From assembly GCA_021801225.1 (NCBI GenBank), contig JAJYYF010000007.1, forward strand, positions 1 through 61,019: a stretch of DNA of 61,019 nt, given 5' to 3'. The stretch is from Microcaldota archaeon. GTDB lineage: Archaea; Micrarchaeota; Micrarchaeia; Micrarchaeales; CABMGC01. Both the position numbers and the translations under genes were made by a program. The stretch's first letter is position 1, and each line of letters opens with the position of its first letter. The notes under the pieces were generated by a model. That model saw nothing but the letters and a program-made list of their open reading frames with translations. It had not been told where the DNA came from and made no database searches. Below are positions 26,124-35,157 of this stretch, piece after piece.

Positions 26124-27601
26124 TAAATCAACTCTCTGCTTCTTAACCAGCCTAAATCACTATTATAGTACTCAGTTATGCTTTTCATATTTTTGTCCTT
26201 AAGCAATAACATTCTTTCTATCCCAAGACCCCATGCAAGAACGGATATATCTTTTCTTTTTATTCCGGTTATTTCTCTTCTTATTATGCCTGAACCTCCA
26301 ATCTCTAGCCACTCTCCTTTTTCACCTAACTGAGCAAATATCTCTGCTCCAGGTTCTACAAATGGAAAGTAGGCAGGTTTAAACCTAATATTTACATTAA
26401 ATGCTTTGTAAAAAGTGATAAGTGTATCGAATAGATTTGAAAGAGTAAGATTTTTACCTATTATTATTCCATCAGTTTGATAAAAGTCAGTAAGATGTTT
26501 ATAATCAAGGTTTTCATTTCTAAAAACTCTCCCAACAGTAAATAACTTTTTAGGAAGTAATTGATTTTTATCTTTTGCAAATTGTTTTATAAATTCTCGA
26601 ATATATCTTACTGATACACTTGTCATTTGTGTTCTTAATACAGCTGATTTTGCATCATTATCATTCCACTTAATTTTCCAGGCTTTTGTATTTGTTTTCT
26701 TTATTTGTTTTAGGTACTCTTGCTCTTCTATATCTAAAAATTCAGGATTTGAAAGATGGAATGTATCTTGAGTATCTCTGGCAGGATGATCTTGTGGTAC
26801 AAATAATGAATCAAAAACCCAAAAAGATGGCTCTATTATAGGGCCAGATATTTCATTAAAACCCATCTGTGAAAATGTTATTTTTATGTCGTTTATTAGT
26901 GATCTCAACGGATGTCTCATTGAAACTATTTCAGATGGGACTCCTACTGAAATATCGTATTTTTTAAATTTCAAGGACTCAATATTTTTGCTTGTTATTA
27001 TTTCCTTTGTTAATTCGTCTATATGTTCGGAATCGGAAAAGTCCTTGAACTCTAGACCTTTTTTAGAGATTTTTATACTTAGTATATTATTTTTTTCTTT
27101 TATCTCTAATAATTTTCTTGACTTAAACTCATCTATTGAGCTTCTTTCTTCAGCAGATATATGTTTTGGCACTACTTTTAGTTTTGAAAGAGAATTTAGA
27201 AGTATAGACTCATTTGATGGCACCTTATTTTTTTCCCCAGAAGGAGTAATTATTAGATATCCGTCTTTAATTTGAGCTAGTTTTTTCTTTATGCACCATT
27301 GTAAAGCTATTCTATCTTTCTCAGATATGAGAGTTTTTAGCTCTAGCTTTTTTTGGGACTTCAACTTTTCTAGCAGTGAATCTTCTGGAAGTAATGAGTT
27401 TGCATAAACCTCGCCCTCTGGAAAAAAGCTTATAGCTAGCTCTTTTTCTCTTTGTAATTCTATTAGAGAAATGTTGCTAAGATTTTCTATAGCCCAAAGC
27501 AACTCATCCTTCCCAAGATTTACTTCCTCCATTAATTGTTCAGGCGTTTTACTTTTCCCATCTTGAAGCGATTTAATTATTGCTAATTCATATTTATGCA
27601 T
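26123..27601 (-). CDS. pheS: phenylalanyl-tRNA synthetase alpha subunit
   Basis: A 492-residue catalytic subunit of (alpha-beta)2 PheRS. The N-terminal 200 residues hold winged-helix-like domains for tRNA binding (LKLEKTL-like segments). The class II core has motif 2 FTVGRVFRNENLDYKHLTDF, the Phe pocket region PAYFPFVEPGAE and motif 3 AWGLGIERMLLL. QDHPARDTQDTF is the usual motif before the active site. Archaeal-type length. It is translated first, followed by pheT with a one-base overlap. Confidence 0.96.
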   Translation of the reverse strand: MHKYELAIIKSLQDGKSKTPEQLMEEVNLGKDELLWAIENLSNISLIELQREKELAISFFPEGEVYANSLLPEDSLLEKLKSQKKLELKTLISEKDRIALQWCIKKKLAQIKDGYLIITPSGEKNKVPSNESILLNSLSKLKVVPKHISAEERSSIDEFKSRKLLEIKEKNNILSIKISKKGLEFKDFSDSEHIDELTKEIITSKNIESLKFKKYDISVGVPSEIVSMRHPLRSLINDIKITFSQMGFNEISGPIIEPSFWVFDSLFVPQDHPARDTQDTFHLSNPEFLDIEEQEYLKQIKKTNTKAWKIKWNDNDAKSAVLRTQMTSVSVRYIREFIKQFAKDKNQLLPKKLFTVGRVFRNENLDYKHLTDFYQTDGIIIGKNLTLSNLFDTLITFYKAFNVNIRFKPAYFPFVEPGAEIFAQLGEKGEWLEIGGSGIIRREITGIKRKDISVLAWGLGIERMLLLKDKNMKSITEYYNSDLGWLRSRELI

Positions 27602-27687
27602 AAAGGCCCTTAATTAAAATTTATAACAGATAATATTCAATAAATAAGTATTAAAAGATTTGTTGATTAAACGTATTATGTGAAATT

Positions 27688-28587
27688 ATGCTAAAAGACT
27701 ATTTAATAGAAGTTTTTGAGCCTTCTTTGCTTTTTGGATTACTTTGTTCAGCAGTAGGGTTATTTGCAGCAATTTATTTTAAAATGATCAATTTATATTT
27801 AGGATTAATAGCAATTTTTGGGGTAATTATATTACAAATAGCGGTTAACTTGATAGATGATTATGTTGATTACAAAATAGGAATAGACAAAGAAACAACA
27901 AAAACAAAATTTAGTGGTGGAAGCATTTTAGTTACAAGTAATAAAGTAACCACTAAAAACATAATAATTATAGCGGTTTTTGCAATTTTAGTTGCGGGTT
28001 TATTAGGAATATATATAATTGGATTTTTAAGTAGTTTCGTAATAAATTTCATAATATTAAGTATGATTTTTGGGTTAATTGCTACTGTTTTTTATGCAAG
28101 ATATTTAACACATGTACCGTTTTTTTCTGAACCGTTTGTCAGTTTATCCTTTGCTTATGTAGGATTAGCTGTTTTTGTAGTAGCTAGCAATAATTTTTTA
28201 AATGCTTTAGGGCTATTTTTCTTTGTTTTTATACCTTCAGGAATACAAGTCGGAGTGGCTATGATCGCAAATGAGTTGCCAGATAAAAAAGCTGACAAAA
28301 AATATGGAAGAAGAAATACCGTAATAATGTTATCAGATAATAAAAAATCCGGATTGCTTTATTTATTATATTATGTTATAGCATACTTTTTAATTTTTGC
28401 AGGAATTTTTATCGGATTTTTACCCATAACATTTTTAATAACTTTAATCGTACTTCCAGGAATTTATAAGGTTTGGAAAGGAATAAGTAATTATAAAAAT
28501 CCAAAAACCCATGAAAAAACAATGGGTATTAATACATTTACTGCATTTTTATTAATAGCTTTATTATCTTTAGCTTTTATAATATAA
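27688..28587 (+). CDS. menA: UbiA-family prenyltransferase, MenA-like
   Basis: A 299-residue membrane prenyltransferase with eight or nine helices. The first aspartate motif is NLIDDYVDYKIGID (N54, D57, D58, D61), followed by the MenA-typical TKFSGGSILV. The second is NELPDKKADKKYGRRNT. It would attach the polyprenyl chain to 1,4-dihydroxy-2-naphthoate. A polyprenyl diphosphate synthase gene follows by 11 bp and a MenG/UbiE methyltransferase is next, supporting naphthoquinone synthesis over other UbiA roles such as archaeal lipid synthesis. Start: GTG-AAATT-ATG. Confidence 0.87.
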   Translation: MLKDYLIEVFEPSLLFGLLCSAVGLFAAIYFKMINLYLGLIAIFGVIILQIAVNLIDDYVDYKIGIDKETTKTKFSGGSILVTSNKVTTKNIIIIAVFAILVAGLLGIYIIGFLSSFVINFIILSMIFGLIATVFYARYLTHVPFFSEPFVSLSFAYVGLAVFVVASNNFLNALGLFFFVFIPSGIQVGVAMIANELPDKKADKKYGRRNTVIMLSDNKKSGLLYLLYYVIAYFLIFAGIFIGFLPITFLITLIVLPGIYKVWKGISNYKNPKTHEKTMGINTFTAFLLIALLSLAFII

Positions 28588-28598
28588 TTGGTCATTAA

Positions 28599-29453
28599 TT
28601 GTACACTGATCAGAAATTAGTATCGATAAAGGAGATTTCTAAGGGCATAGAGTTAACTAATAAAAAACTTTTGGCTTTAGGTAAAAGTGATTTTTTAGAT
28701 AAACAGCTTTCTGATGCGGCTGTGCATTTAATTAGAAGGCATGGAAAACTTATAAGACCAGGTTTAGTTTTTTTTGGAGCGCTTTATTCTGGATATGACA
28801 TAGAAGATGTAGTTGATTTAGCTGTTTCTATAGAGTTGTTACATACATCATCATTAATACATGATGATTTAATAGATAGAGATCTGGAAAGAAGAGGTGT
28901 TAATACAACTCATCTTGAATTTGGAGAAGAGTTAGCTATACTTGCCGGAGATGTTTTAATTTCTAAGGCCATACAAACTTCTGCAAGATATGGAGAGGAA
29001 GTAATAAGGTACATGTCGAATACTGCAATGCAGATGTCTGCCGGAGAGACACTTGATTTTAGGTATCAAAAATCGAAAAAGATACCTAAATTAACTGAGT
29101 ACTTCAAAATTTCTGAGTTAAAGAGCGCATCTCTGATAAAAACATCTGCTGCAATATTTCCTTTTTATAAAAAATCTAAAACAATTAAAGAATTGGAAGC
29201 TTTTGGCTTGAACTTTGGTTTAGCATTTCAGATAAAAGATGATTTAAATGATTATCTAAATGAAGGCAGAAATAATGATATTAATAAATTTAGACCTAAT
29301 ATAATAAGTTCTTTGATAAGTGAAGGCAATACCATTGAAAAATCAATTGAAGAAACTAAATTACTTAATAAAAAATATCTTAACACTGCAATTAACTCAT
29401 TAAAAAATGACTCAGATGAGTTCTCAAAATATTTTAAAATGGCAGAGATATAA
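28599..29453 (+). CDS. polyprenyl diphosphate synthase
   Basis: A 284-residue trans-prenyltransferase with both aspartate-rich motifs: LIHDDLIDRD (D89, D90, D93) and QIKDDLNDY. The chain-length control residues before the first motif (ELLHTSSL) are small, compatible with a medium or long-chain product. It probably supplies the quinone side chain for MenA and could also make C20 precursors for archaeal lipids. The start is a TTG with GGTC-ATTAA spacing; a stop codon lies immediately upstream in frame, so no earlier start exists. Confidence 0.9.
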   Translation: MYTDQKLVSIKEISKGIELTNKKLLALGKSDFLDKQLSDAAVHLIRRHGKLIRPGLVFFGALYSGYDIEDVVDLAVSIELLHTSSLIHDDLIDRDLERRGVNTTHLEFGEELAILAGDVLISKAIQTSARYGEEVIRYMSNTAMQMSAGETLDFRYQKSKKIPKLTEYFKISELKSASLIKTSAAIFPFYKKSKTIKELEAFGLNFGLAFQIKDDLNDYLNEGRNNDINKFRPNIISSLISEGNTIEKSIEETKLLNKKYLNTAINSLKNDSDEFSKYFKMAEI

Positions 29454-29456
29454 TCT

Positions 29457-30155
29457 TTATTTTTTACCATAAACGATATACGCTATCCCAGTTTTTAATT
29501 CTAAGTAATGAATATCTTTAAATCCAGTATCCTTAAGAATTCGGAGTAGCTTTTTCTTGTCAAATTTACTTATGCTATTTGATAACCATGAGTATGCCTT
29601 GTAATCTACAAAAAAACCAATTATTTTCATGAAAATAGAGTATGCTTGAAAAAATAAACGTTTTGAAAAACCATCTGGCATTGCCATATCAAGATATAAA
29701 AAGTATCCGTTTTTCTTAAGTATTCTCTTCTGTTCTTTTGCGAAAACTTCTAAATCATCAAGATTTCTAAGTGCAAATCCGGATATAGACAGATCAAAAG
29801 ATTCATCAGGTAACTTTGTTTTTAATGCGTCTTTTACCTCGAAAGATATATTTTTAATCTTGAGTCTTTCTGACTTTTTTTTGCCTAAAAGAAGCATTTC
29901 TTTATTAAAATCTATTGCTATTATTTTATGAAATGATTTTTTATTAGATAATTTTTTTGATAACTCTATTGCCAAATCTCCAGTGCCTGTAGCTACATCC
30001 AGTATTTTCGGTGATTGAATTTTATCTAATAATTTTACAGATAAATCTACTGCTTCTTTTCTCCAATTTTTATCTACACCGAAACTTAGGAGATGATTCA
30101 TAAAGTCATAATGCTTAGAAACATCAGTAAAGATTTTATTTATTCGTTCACTCAT
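29457..30155 (-). CDS. menG: demethylmenaquinone methyltransferase (MenG/UbiE-like)
   Basis: A 232-residue SAM-dependent methyltransferase with the UbiE/MenG family signatures YDFMNHLLSFGVDKNWRKEA, motif I DVATGTGDLAIEL, and SISGFALRNLDDLEVFAKE. It would methylate the demethylmenaquinone ring in the last biosynthetic step. It is convergent with the polyprenyl synthase gene with a 3-bp gap, placing three quinone genes side by side. Full length. Confidence 0.9.
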   Translation of the reverse strand: MSERINKIFTDVSKHYDFMNHLLSFGVDKNWRKEAVDLSVKLLDKIQSPKILDVATGTGDLAIELSKKLSNKKSFHKIIAIDFNKEMLLLGKKKSERLKIKNISFEVKDALKTKLPDESFDLSISGFALRNLDDLEVFAKEQKRILKKNGYFLYLDMAMPDGFSKRLFFQAYSIFMKIIGFFVDYKAYSWLSNSISKFDKKKLLRILKDTGFKDIHYLELKTGIAYIVYGKK

Positions 30156-30167
30156 TTTAGTACCAAA

Positions 30168-30788
30168 TTATAATGCTAAGACAGGTAGAAAAATTATTAT
30201 AAATTCAATCCATAATACATGTGCAAACATTGAACTTATTATCCCATATTTTTCAGCTAAAATACTTGTAATAAAACCAACAAACAAAGCAGCAAGAACT
30301 AATATAGGATTTAATGTTGAGAGGTGTATAAGACCATAAAATAATGCAGCCCCTAACCAGGGTAAATTTTTAAATAATTTAGAATGCTTTCTTATTAGTG
30401 CTTGTACTCCTCCTCTCCAGTATATTTCTTCACATATACCGATTATAGCAAGTAGAATGAAAAGTAAAATTGTTTGAGCTTGTAGGTATATTAATGAATA
30501 AACTTCTTTAACATAAAGTACAGTTCCTGTCAGTAATGTTAGATAATAGCCACCTAGAAAAATTAGATATAGAACTAGGGCTCCCAATAAACCAAACAGT
30601 ATCCCCTTTATTAATTTACCTTGTGATATTCTTAGTAATTTTTTATATTTTAATAATGTTATTGAAGCGAGTAGGACTGTTGAGAACGTCATTGCATATA
30701 CAAAGTAATTGCTAAAAACAATAAATGTCAAAGGCCATAGTATTAATGGTAATCCCAAATAGATATAATCAAACCTTTTTAATTTCAT
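30168..30788 (-). CDS. CPBP-family intramembrane metalloprotease
   Basis: A 206-residue polytopic protein (about six membrane helices) with the EEIYWRGG motif, then FYGLIHLSTL and FAHVLWIE, the glutamate and histidine motifs of CPBP proteases. The family includes type II CAAX prenyl proteases and many prokaryotic members of unknown substrate. It sits between menG and an alcohol dehydrogenase gene on the same strand, 2 bp after the latter. It is one of two CPBP proteins in the window. Confidence 0.87.
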   Translation of the reverse strand: MKLKRFDYIYLGLPLILWPLTFIVFSNYFVYAMTFSTVLLASITLLKYKKLLRISQGKLIKGILFGLLGALVLYLIFLGGYYLTLLTGTVLYVKEVYSLIYLQAQTILLFILLAIIGICEEIYWRGGVQALIRKHSKLFKNLPWLGAALFYGLIHLSTLNPILVLAALFVGFITSILAEKYGIISSMFAHVLWIEFIIIFLPVLAL

Positions 30789-30789
30789 T

Positions 30790-31827
30790 TTAGAACCTAT
30801 TTTTAAGTATTATTTTTCCAAAAATTTCATGCTTTTCAAATATGCTTTGAGCTTTAGATGCATCCTTTATGTTATATGATGAATTAATTATAGGGTGTAT
30901 GTTATTTTTTGAAACAAATTCTAAAGCTTCGTCGAACTCTTGTTTACTTGCGTTGTGAGTGCCAAATATTGATATGTTTTTAAGGTATAATTTCCTAACA
31001 TTTAATGAAGATTCAGCTCCGGTAAGCACACCGAATGAAACAATTCTAGCGTTGTATGCCGCTAAATCCACTGAATTGCCTAATGTAGAGCCAAATGACT
31101 CTAATATTATGTCAACGCCTTTGCCATTTGTAATATCTAAAATCTCTTTATTCAGTTCAGTAGCAGATTTATTACTAGATAGTACAGTTATCTTTCCTAA
31201 TTTTTTAAGTTTAGATTCTTTTTCTGGTGAACCAGATAAAGCTATAACATTCAATTTTAAAGCTAATGAAAATAATATTGCAAATATCCCTACATTTCCA
31301 GAAGCTCCTCTGATTAATATGCTTTCACCTTCTCTGGCCTTTGCTAATTTTTTAATATTCCTCCACGCTAATGGAACATGGAGTGGCATGGCTGATAGTT
31401 CCTCATCTGAAAAACCAGCAGGTACCTTTGATACAGAACTATGAGGAACTGATATCAACTCTGAATAACTTCCATTTACATGTAAACCTAGACATTGCCA
31501 CAATGGACATTGTGCCTCATATCCTGATTTACATTGATAACATTTTCCACAACCATATACAGTATTGACAATTACCTTATCTCCTATTGAAAAGTCTTTA
31601 ACATTTTTACCGACTGCTTCTATTTTACCAATTACATCAGAACCAGGAACATGTGGTAAATTAAAATTAAATCCTGGTATGCCGTTTCTTGTCATTATAT
31701 CTAATGTGTTTATTGAGGTCATTTCTATTTTAATTAAAACGTCGAGATCTGAAACCTTTGGGTCATCTATTGTAAACTCTTTTATTACTTCGTAATTTCC
31801 ATGTTGAGAAAAACCCATCACTTTCAT
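30790..31827 (-). CDS. zinc-dependent alcohol dehydrogenase-like oxidoreductase (MDR family)
   Basis: A 345-residue medium-chain dehydrogenase/reductase. The N-terminal GroES-like domain has PHVPGSDVIGKIEAVG and a structural-zinc lobe CGKCYQCKSGYEAQC. The nucleotide-binding domain has IRGASGNVGIFAI. The catalytic zinc site is weak: the usual Cys near residue 38 (normally in a C-x-T/S-D context) reads INTLDIMTRNG, so this may be a quinone-oxidoreductase-like MDR. Start: GTG-TTTTT-ATG. Substrate unknown. Confidence 0.85.
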   Translation of the reverse strand: MKVMGFSQHGNYEVIKEFTIDDPKVSDLDVLIKIEMTSINTLDIMTRNGIPGFNFNLPHVPGSDVIGKIEAVGKNVKDFSIGDKVIVNTVYGCGKCYQCKSGYEAQCPLWQCLGLHVNGSYSELISVPHSSVSKVPAGFSDEELSAMPLHVPLAWRNIKKLAKAREGESILIRGASGNVGIFAILFSLALKLNVIALSGSPEKESKLKKLGKITVLSSNKSATELNKEILDITNGKGVDIILESFGSTLGNSVDLAAYNARIVSFGVLTGAESSLNVRKLYLKNISIFGTHNASKQEFDEALEFVSKNNIHPIINSSYNIKDASKAQSIFEKHEIFGKIILKNRF

Positions 31828-31836
31828 AAAAACACA

Positions 31837-32409
31837 TTATTGTATTAAATATTTTTGATACTTTTTATTTTTAAATTCTTCCAGTAAATCATATTCTTTC
31901 ATTATAACTTTTTTGCCTTTTATTATTTTAAGTGAGTCGCCCAACACTAGATTTCTACTTCCTAGTAGTTCATATACTTCACGGTAATTTATCCTTGCGT
32001 TGTTTCCACAATAATCAAGAGCTTCTGAAAGAATATTTTCACCTAATTTAAATTCAGGATACTTCCTTTTTTTGAGCCTCTTTTCCAATTCATCTAAATG
32101 TGATCTCAAAACGATAACTTTTGCATTTGGCAATTTAATATCTGAAAGTATATGGCCTTCTATTATTATATAATTTTTATTTTCCTTTTTTGCAATTTTA
32201 ATTTCTTTAAGTAGTTCATTTTTTAATTTTCTCAGATTTAAGATATATACGCCATCGTAGTCTTTTTTTGAGTATAACTTCCTTTTTTTTGATAACTCGT
32301 TTGCACTTATTAAAGATGCATTTTTAAGCAATTTAGAAAGTTTTTTAGACAGAGTAGTTTTTCCAGTTCCTGGAACACCTGTAATTACAATAACTTTTGT
32401 TATTTCCAT
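31837..32409 (-). CDS. Fap7/AK6-type adenylate kinase homolog
   Basis: A 190-residue P-loop NTPase with GVPGTGKTTLSKKLSKLL (Walker A 11-18), YIIIEGHILSDIKLP and the later ARINYREVYELL segment, which match the archaeal Fap7/AK6 adenylate-kinase-like family. Eukaryotic Fap7 assists cleavage and maturation of 18S rRNA through S11/uS11, and archaeal homologs bind the same protein. Its start codon follows directly on the stop of the coiled-coil protein gene upstream, so the two are coupled. Confidence 0.85.
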   Translation of the reverse strand: MEITKVIVITGVPGTGKTTLSKKLSKLLKNASLISANELSKKRKLYSKKDYDGVYILNLRKLKNELLKEIKIAKKENKNYIIIEGHILSDIKLPNAKVIVLRSHLDELEKRLKKRKYPEFKLGENILSEALDYCGNNARINYREVYELLGSRNLVLGDSLKIIKGKKVIMKEYDLLEEFKNKKYQKYLIQ

Positions 32410-33075
32410 TTAATTAACTTTAGTTTCTTTTGAACTTTTATAAAGATTAATCTCATCTGAAAATGATGATAAATAATCATTTAATGTTGACTGTGAATTT
32501 TCTACATCTATTATTATGTTTTCAGGAGGTTTTATCGTTATTATATGTATTTTATCAGCTGAAAATATCCATGAACCTAGAGTATGGTCTTTATATTTTG
32601 TGGATATTTCTGCAACATAATTTGATGAAGATATTAACTTTGCAATAAGCGTTTCCAAAGATGTGTTATAAGAATCTATAATTATATTTTCTGAGTTACT
32701 TTCCTTTATGTCTATAGTATAAGGAGTTATTAGAGGGATTTTTAATAACTCAGTTTTTTCATTTATTATAGAGGTGATTTTTGAGTATATTACAGATATG
32801 CTTTCTAATTCTAAGTTCAATTTGTCAATTTCAGAAGCGAAGGTGTTTTTTACTTCTGAAAAATAGGCATCTACTGCAGACTGCATTTTTTTAAGAGTTG
32901 TAGTTGCATCTGATTTTTGAGCATACTTTGAAGGGTTGCTTAGTACATCTCTAAGTTTTATTTCAGAATTTTTCAGTATACTGTCATCTATGCCTGTTAT
33001 AAAGCTATCAGTTAACTCATCCCAATTATTATTACTATTATTATTTTCAGATTTTGTATCAGATTTTGTCGCCAT
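32410..33075 (-). CDS. coiled-coil protein of unknown function
   Basis: A 221-residue soluble protein. After a polar Asn/Ser-rich N-terminus (residues 1-20), it has predicted helices and coiled coil at 60-120 (FASEIDKLNLELESISVIYS) and a mixed C-terminal region. No signal peptide, membrane segment, cysteine or known motif is visible. It ends one base before the start of the Fap7-like kinase gene, implying co-transcription. I do not recognise the family. Confidence 0.7.
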   Translation of the reverse strand: MATKSDTKSENNNSNNNWDELTDSFITGIDDSILKNSEIKLRDVLSNPSKYAQKSDATTTLKKMQSAVDAYFSEVKNTFASEIDKLNLELESISVIYSKITSIINEKTELLKIPLITPYTIDIKESNSENIIIDSYNTSLETLIAKLISSSNYVAEISTKYKDHTLGSWIFSADKIHIITIKPPENIIIDVENSQSTLNDYLSSFSDEINLYKSSKETKVN

Positions 33076-33170
33076 ATTTAAACACCACTATTTATAAAAT
33101 TGAACAGTTATATATAAAATATCTTCCATAATATGTTTTTTGAAGATTATTAAGTATAATAGATGAAAAG

Positions 33171-34091
33171 ATGCAGATAAACCATTTAGAACTTGAATTT
33201 GCATACAAATATCCTTTTTCATTAGAATCAAGAAGAGTAATCTCTGAAAGCGGAAAGGATTTAGATTATAAACTTTTTAATTACGGATTATTAAGATTGC
33301 AAAACTCAATTGATAAAAAAAGTTTAGCTATAGATGACTCATTATTAGATAGTACAATGCTAATACATATTTTAAGTTATGTTTATGCAAGAATGATAGT
33401 TAGTGCAAATGGAAATCAATCTATAATTAAGTTGTTTTGTTATTACGAGGCAAAAAGATCTATATATGCTCTTTTGGAGGACAAACAACAGAATATAGAA
33501 AAAATAACTGGAGAGCTCGGTATAAAAATACAAAAAAATAATAATTTTTTCTTAATTACTTTTGAAGATTATTTAAAAAATATGCCAAAAACAGAAGAGT
33601 TCAGATTAATTAAACAAAACTTAAAGAATGGAAACATTACAGTGAATAAGGATCAACTATCTAAATTTTTACTTAAAAGGATAGAGCTAGAGATAAAGAA
33701 AAATCTTCCAATACCCAAAAAAGATCTTCCTAAGGAAGCATTTGAGTACTCTAAAAAATTAATAATACCTGTTGAAAAGATTGGTATAAATTTAAAAAAT
33801 GATGTAAAATATGAATGGATAAATAAACTACTATCAAAACCAATAGCTGATGTGAGACACAGAACAGTAAATTTAATACTTGCCCCTTATTTGAGTAATG
33901 TTTTAGGTTTATCTGAAGAAGAAGCATTTAAAGTTATAAATACTTACATAAATAAATGTAAAGAAATTAATCCAGATACGAATGTCAATGAGTCATATAT
34001 AAGATATCAAGTAAAATACTCAAAAACTAAGGGTATGAAACCATTATCTTATAAAAAAGCTAAGGAGCTATTAGGTGATGAGATAATTTAA
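33171..34091 (+). CDS. priL: DNA primase large subunit lacking Fe-S cysteines
   Basis: A 306-residue PriL, partner of PriS in archaeal primase. The N-terminal helical domain (SLESRRVISESGKDLDYKLF) and the C-terminal block NPDTNVNESYIRYQVKY, which matches the family's PDFNE-x-RYQVEH motif, identify it. The four cysteines that normally hold a [4Fe-4S] cluster are absent: only C90 and C263 exist. The region that is usually PP-C reads IPVEKIG, and the usual C-terminal K-P-P-S-C...GLC reads KPLSYKKAKELLGD. The protein is also slightly short. PriS is not in the window. Confidence 0.85.
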   Translation: MQINHLELEFAYKYPFSLESRRVISESGKDLDYKLFNYGLLRLQNSIDKKSLAIDDSLLDSTMLIHILSYVYARMIVSANGNQSIIKLFCYYEAKRSIYALLEDKQQNIEKITGELGIKIQKNNNFFLITFEDYLKNMPKTEEFRLIKQNLKNGNITVNKDQLSKFLLKRIELEIKKNLPIPKKDLPKEAFEYSKKLIIPVEKIGINLKNDVKYEWINKLLSKPIADVRHRTVNLILAPYLSNVLGLSEEEAFKVINTYINKCKEINPDTNVNESYIRYQVKYSKTKGMKPLSYKKAKELLGDEII

Positions 34092-34103
34092 TGTGTGATT
34101 AAT

Positions 34104-34235
34104 ATGGTAGCGAAATTATGTCATATTTGTAATAAATTGGCTGATGATATTTGTAAGTTATGTGGAAGGCCCGCATGCAAAAAACACATGAATAAGCATA
34201 ATGTTTGTGAGTCGTGTGCTACAGGATTAAAGTAA
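34104..34235 (+). CDS. 43-residue zinc-finger protein
   Basis: A very small protein missed by the ORF track: MVAKLCHICNKLADDICKLC... with ligands C6, C9, C17, C20, then HMNKH histidines and a closing CESC pair. It resembles a B-box/HIT-type cross-brace of Cys and His, enough for two zinc ions. It lies 12 bp after priL with GTG-ATTAAT-ATG ahead of it, so it is probably co-transcribed. No function can be assigned. It recalls the small zinc ribbon at 11333 in style but not in sequence. Confidence 0.72.
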   Translation: MVAKLCHICNKLADDICKLCGRPACKKHMNKHNVCESCATGLK

Positions 34236-34317
34236 TATTCAAATTAAATTATTTTTTAAAAATACTAGACTTTTTAGTATATATACTCAAATAATTTGTT
34301 ATTTTATAATTTTTGAG

Positions 34318-34857
34318 TTATTTGTTTTCTGATTGAGTTTCTGAGTTAACTTGATTTGAATTATTAGTAATAGTTTCTGAAGTTATTTCTTCTGATGAAT
34401 CTTGTTCATTATCTTGTATAATTTGATTATTTTCTGTGTTTTCGAGATTATTTTTAGTAGTGGATTCTGAGTTTACTTCATTCGATTTTTCTTGTGTTTC
34501 TTTATAATTCTCAATAATAGTAGTATTAGTATTCTTCGTTTGTTCTTCTGTATTTTCAGTATGAATTTCAGAGGTTTTAGCCGTTTCAACGTCTTCTATC
34601 TTGTAATCTTCAGCTGATTTACCTTCAGGAAATGCTATTGCATTTTGAGCAGCTACCGGCAACTTTAATTCTTCAGCGACACGTTTAAGTTCTGAAATAT
34701 CAATAACTCTGTCAGTAAACAACTCAACATACTCAATATTTCCGGACTTTATTTTTTTAACTGAAAATGTTATTTGTTGATACATCCCACTTCTAATTAC
34801 CCTTACTTTAACTGTACCTCTTTTGAGTATAGCTTTAGAAATCTCAGGTATTTCCAC
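34318..34857 (-). CDS. small-domain protein with acidic low-complexity tail
   Basis: About 179 residues: an 85-residue folded N-terminal domain (VIRSGMYQQITFSVKKIKSG, ISELKRVAEELKLPVAA) followed by about 95 residues of Glu/Asn/Thr/Ser repeats that look disordered. The ORF track starts at a TTG (34884), but the GTG at 34857 is preferred: it has GGTA-ATCAT-GTG spacing, and an ATAAATAT box at 34885-34893 overlaps the track start and would place transcription just before the GTG. No known family. The 273 bases upstream hold the complex I promoter region and no feature I can support. Confidence 0.65.
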   Translation of the reverse strand: MEIPEISKAILKRGTVKVRVIRSGMYQQITFSVKKIKSGNIEYVELFTDRVIDISELKRVAEELKLPVAAQNAIAFPEGKSAEDYKIEDVETAKTSEIHTENTEEQTKNTNTTIIENYKETQEKSNEVNSESTTKNNLENTENNQIIQDNEQDSSEEITSETITNNSNQVNSETQSENK

Positions 34858-35157
34858 ATGATTACCAAAAGTATTTTTGAACAAAAATATTTATGACTAA
34901 TGCTAAAAAAGTCTTATATTAAGTAAGAGCCTCAAATCTCCTAATTGAGTAGTTTACAATAATCTTTTGAGAAGTAATCGTGAAACATTTAATTTGCTTA
35001 TTATTAAAGTAAACAACTCCATCAATATTGTACAACAAAAATATGCTCATGTTAAATGAAATGGATGAATTTTACAACAATGTGAATAAAATTGTATTTA
35101 CAATTGAGTTAACAATCTTGAAGATAACAATAATAAACTATTCTACTACTTATAATC

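Noticed and set aside
34885-35157. Possible regulatory RNA ahead of the complex I operon
   Set aside because: The 273-base gap has TATA-like stretches but no stable helix or known element visible by eye.
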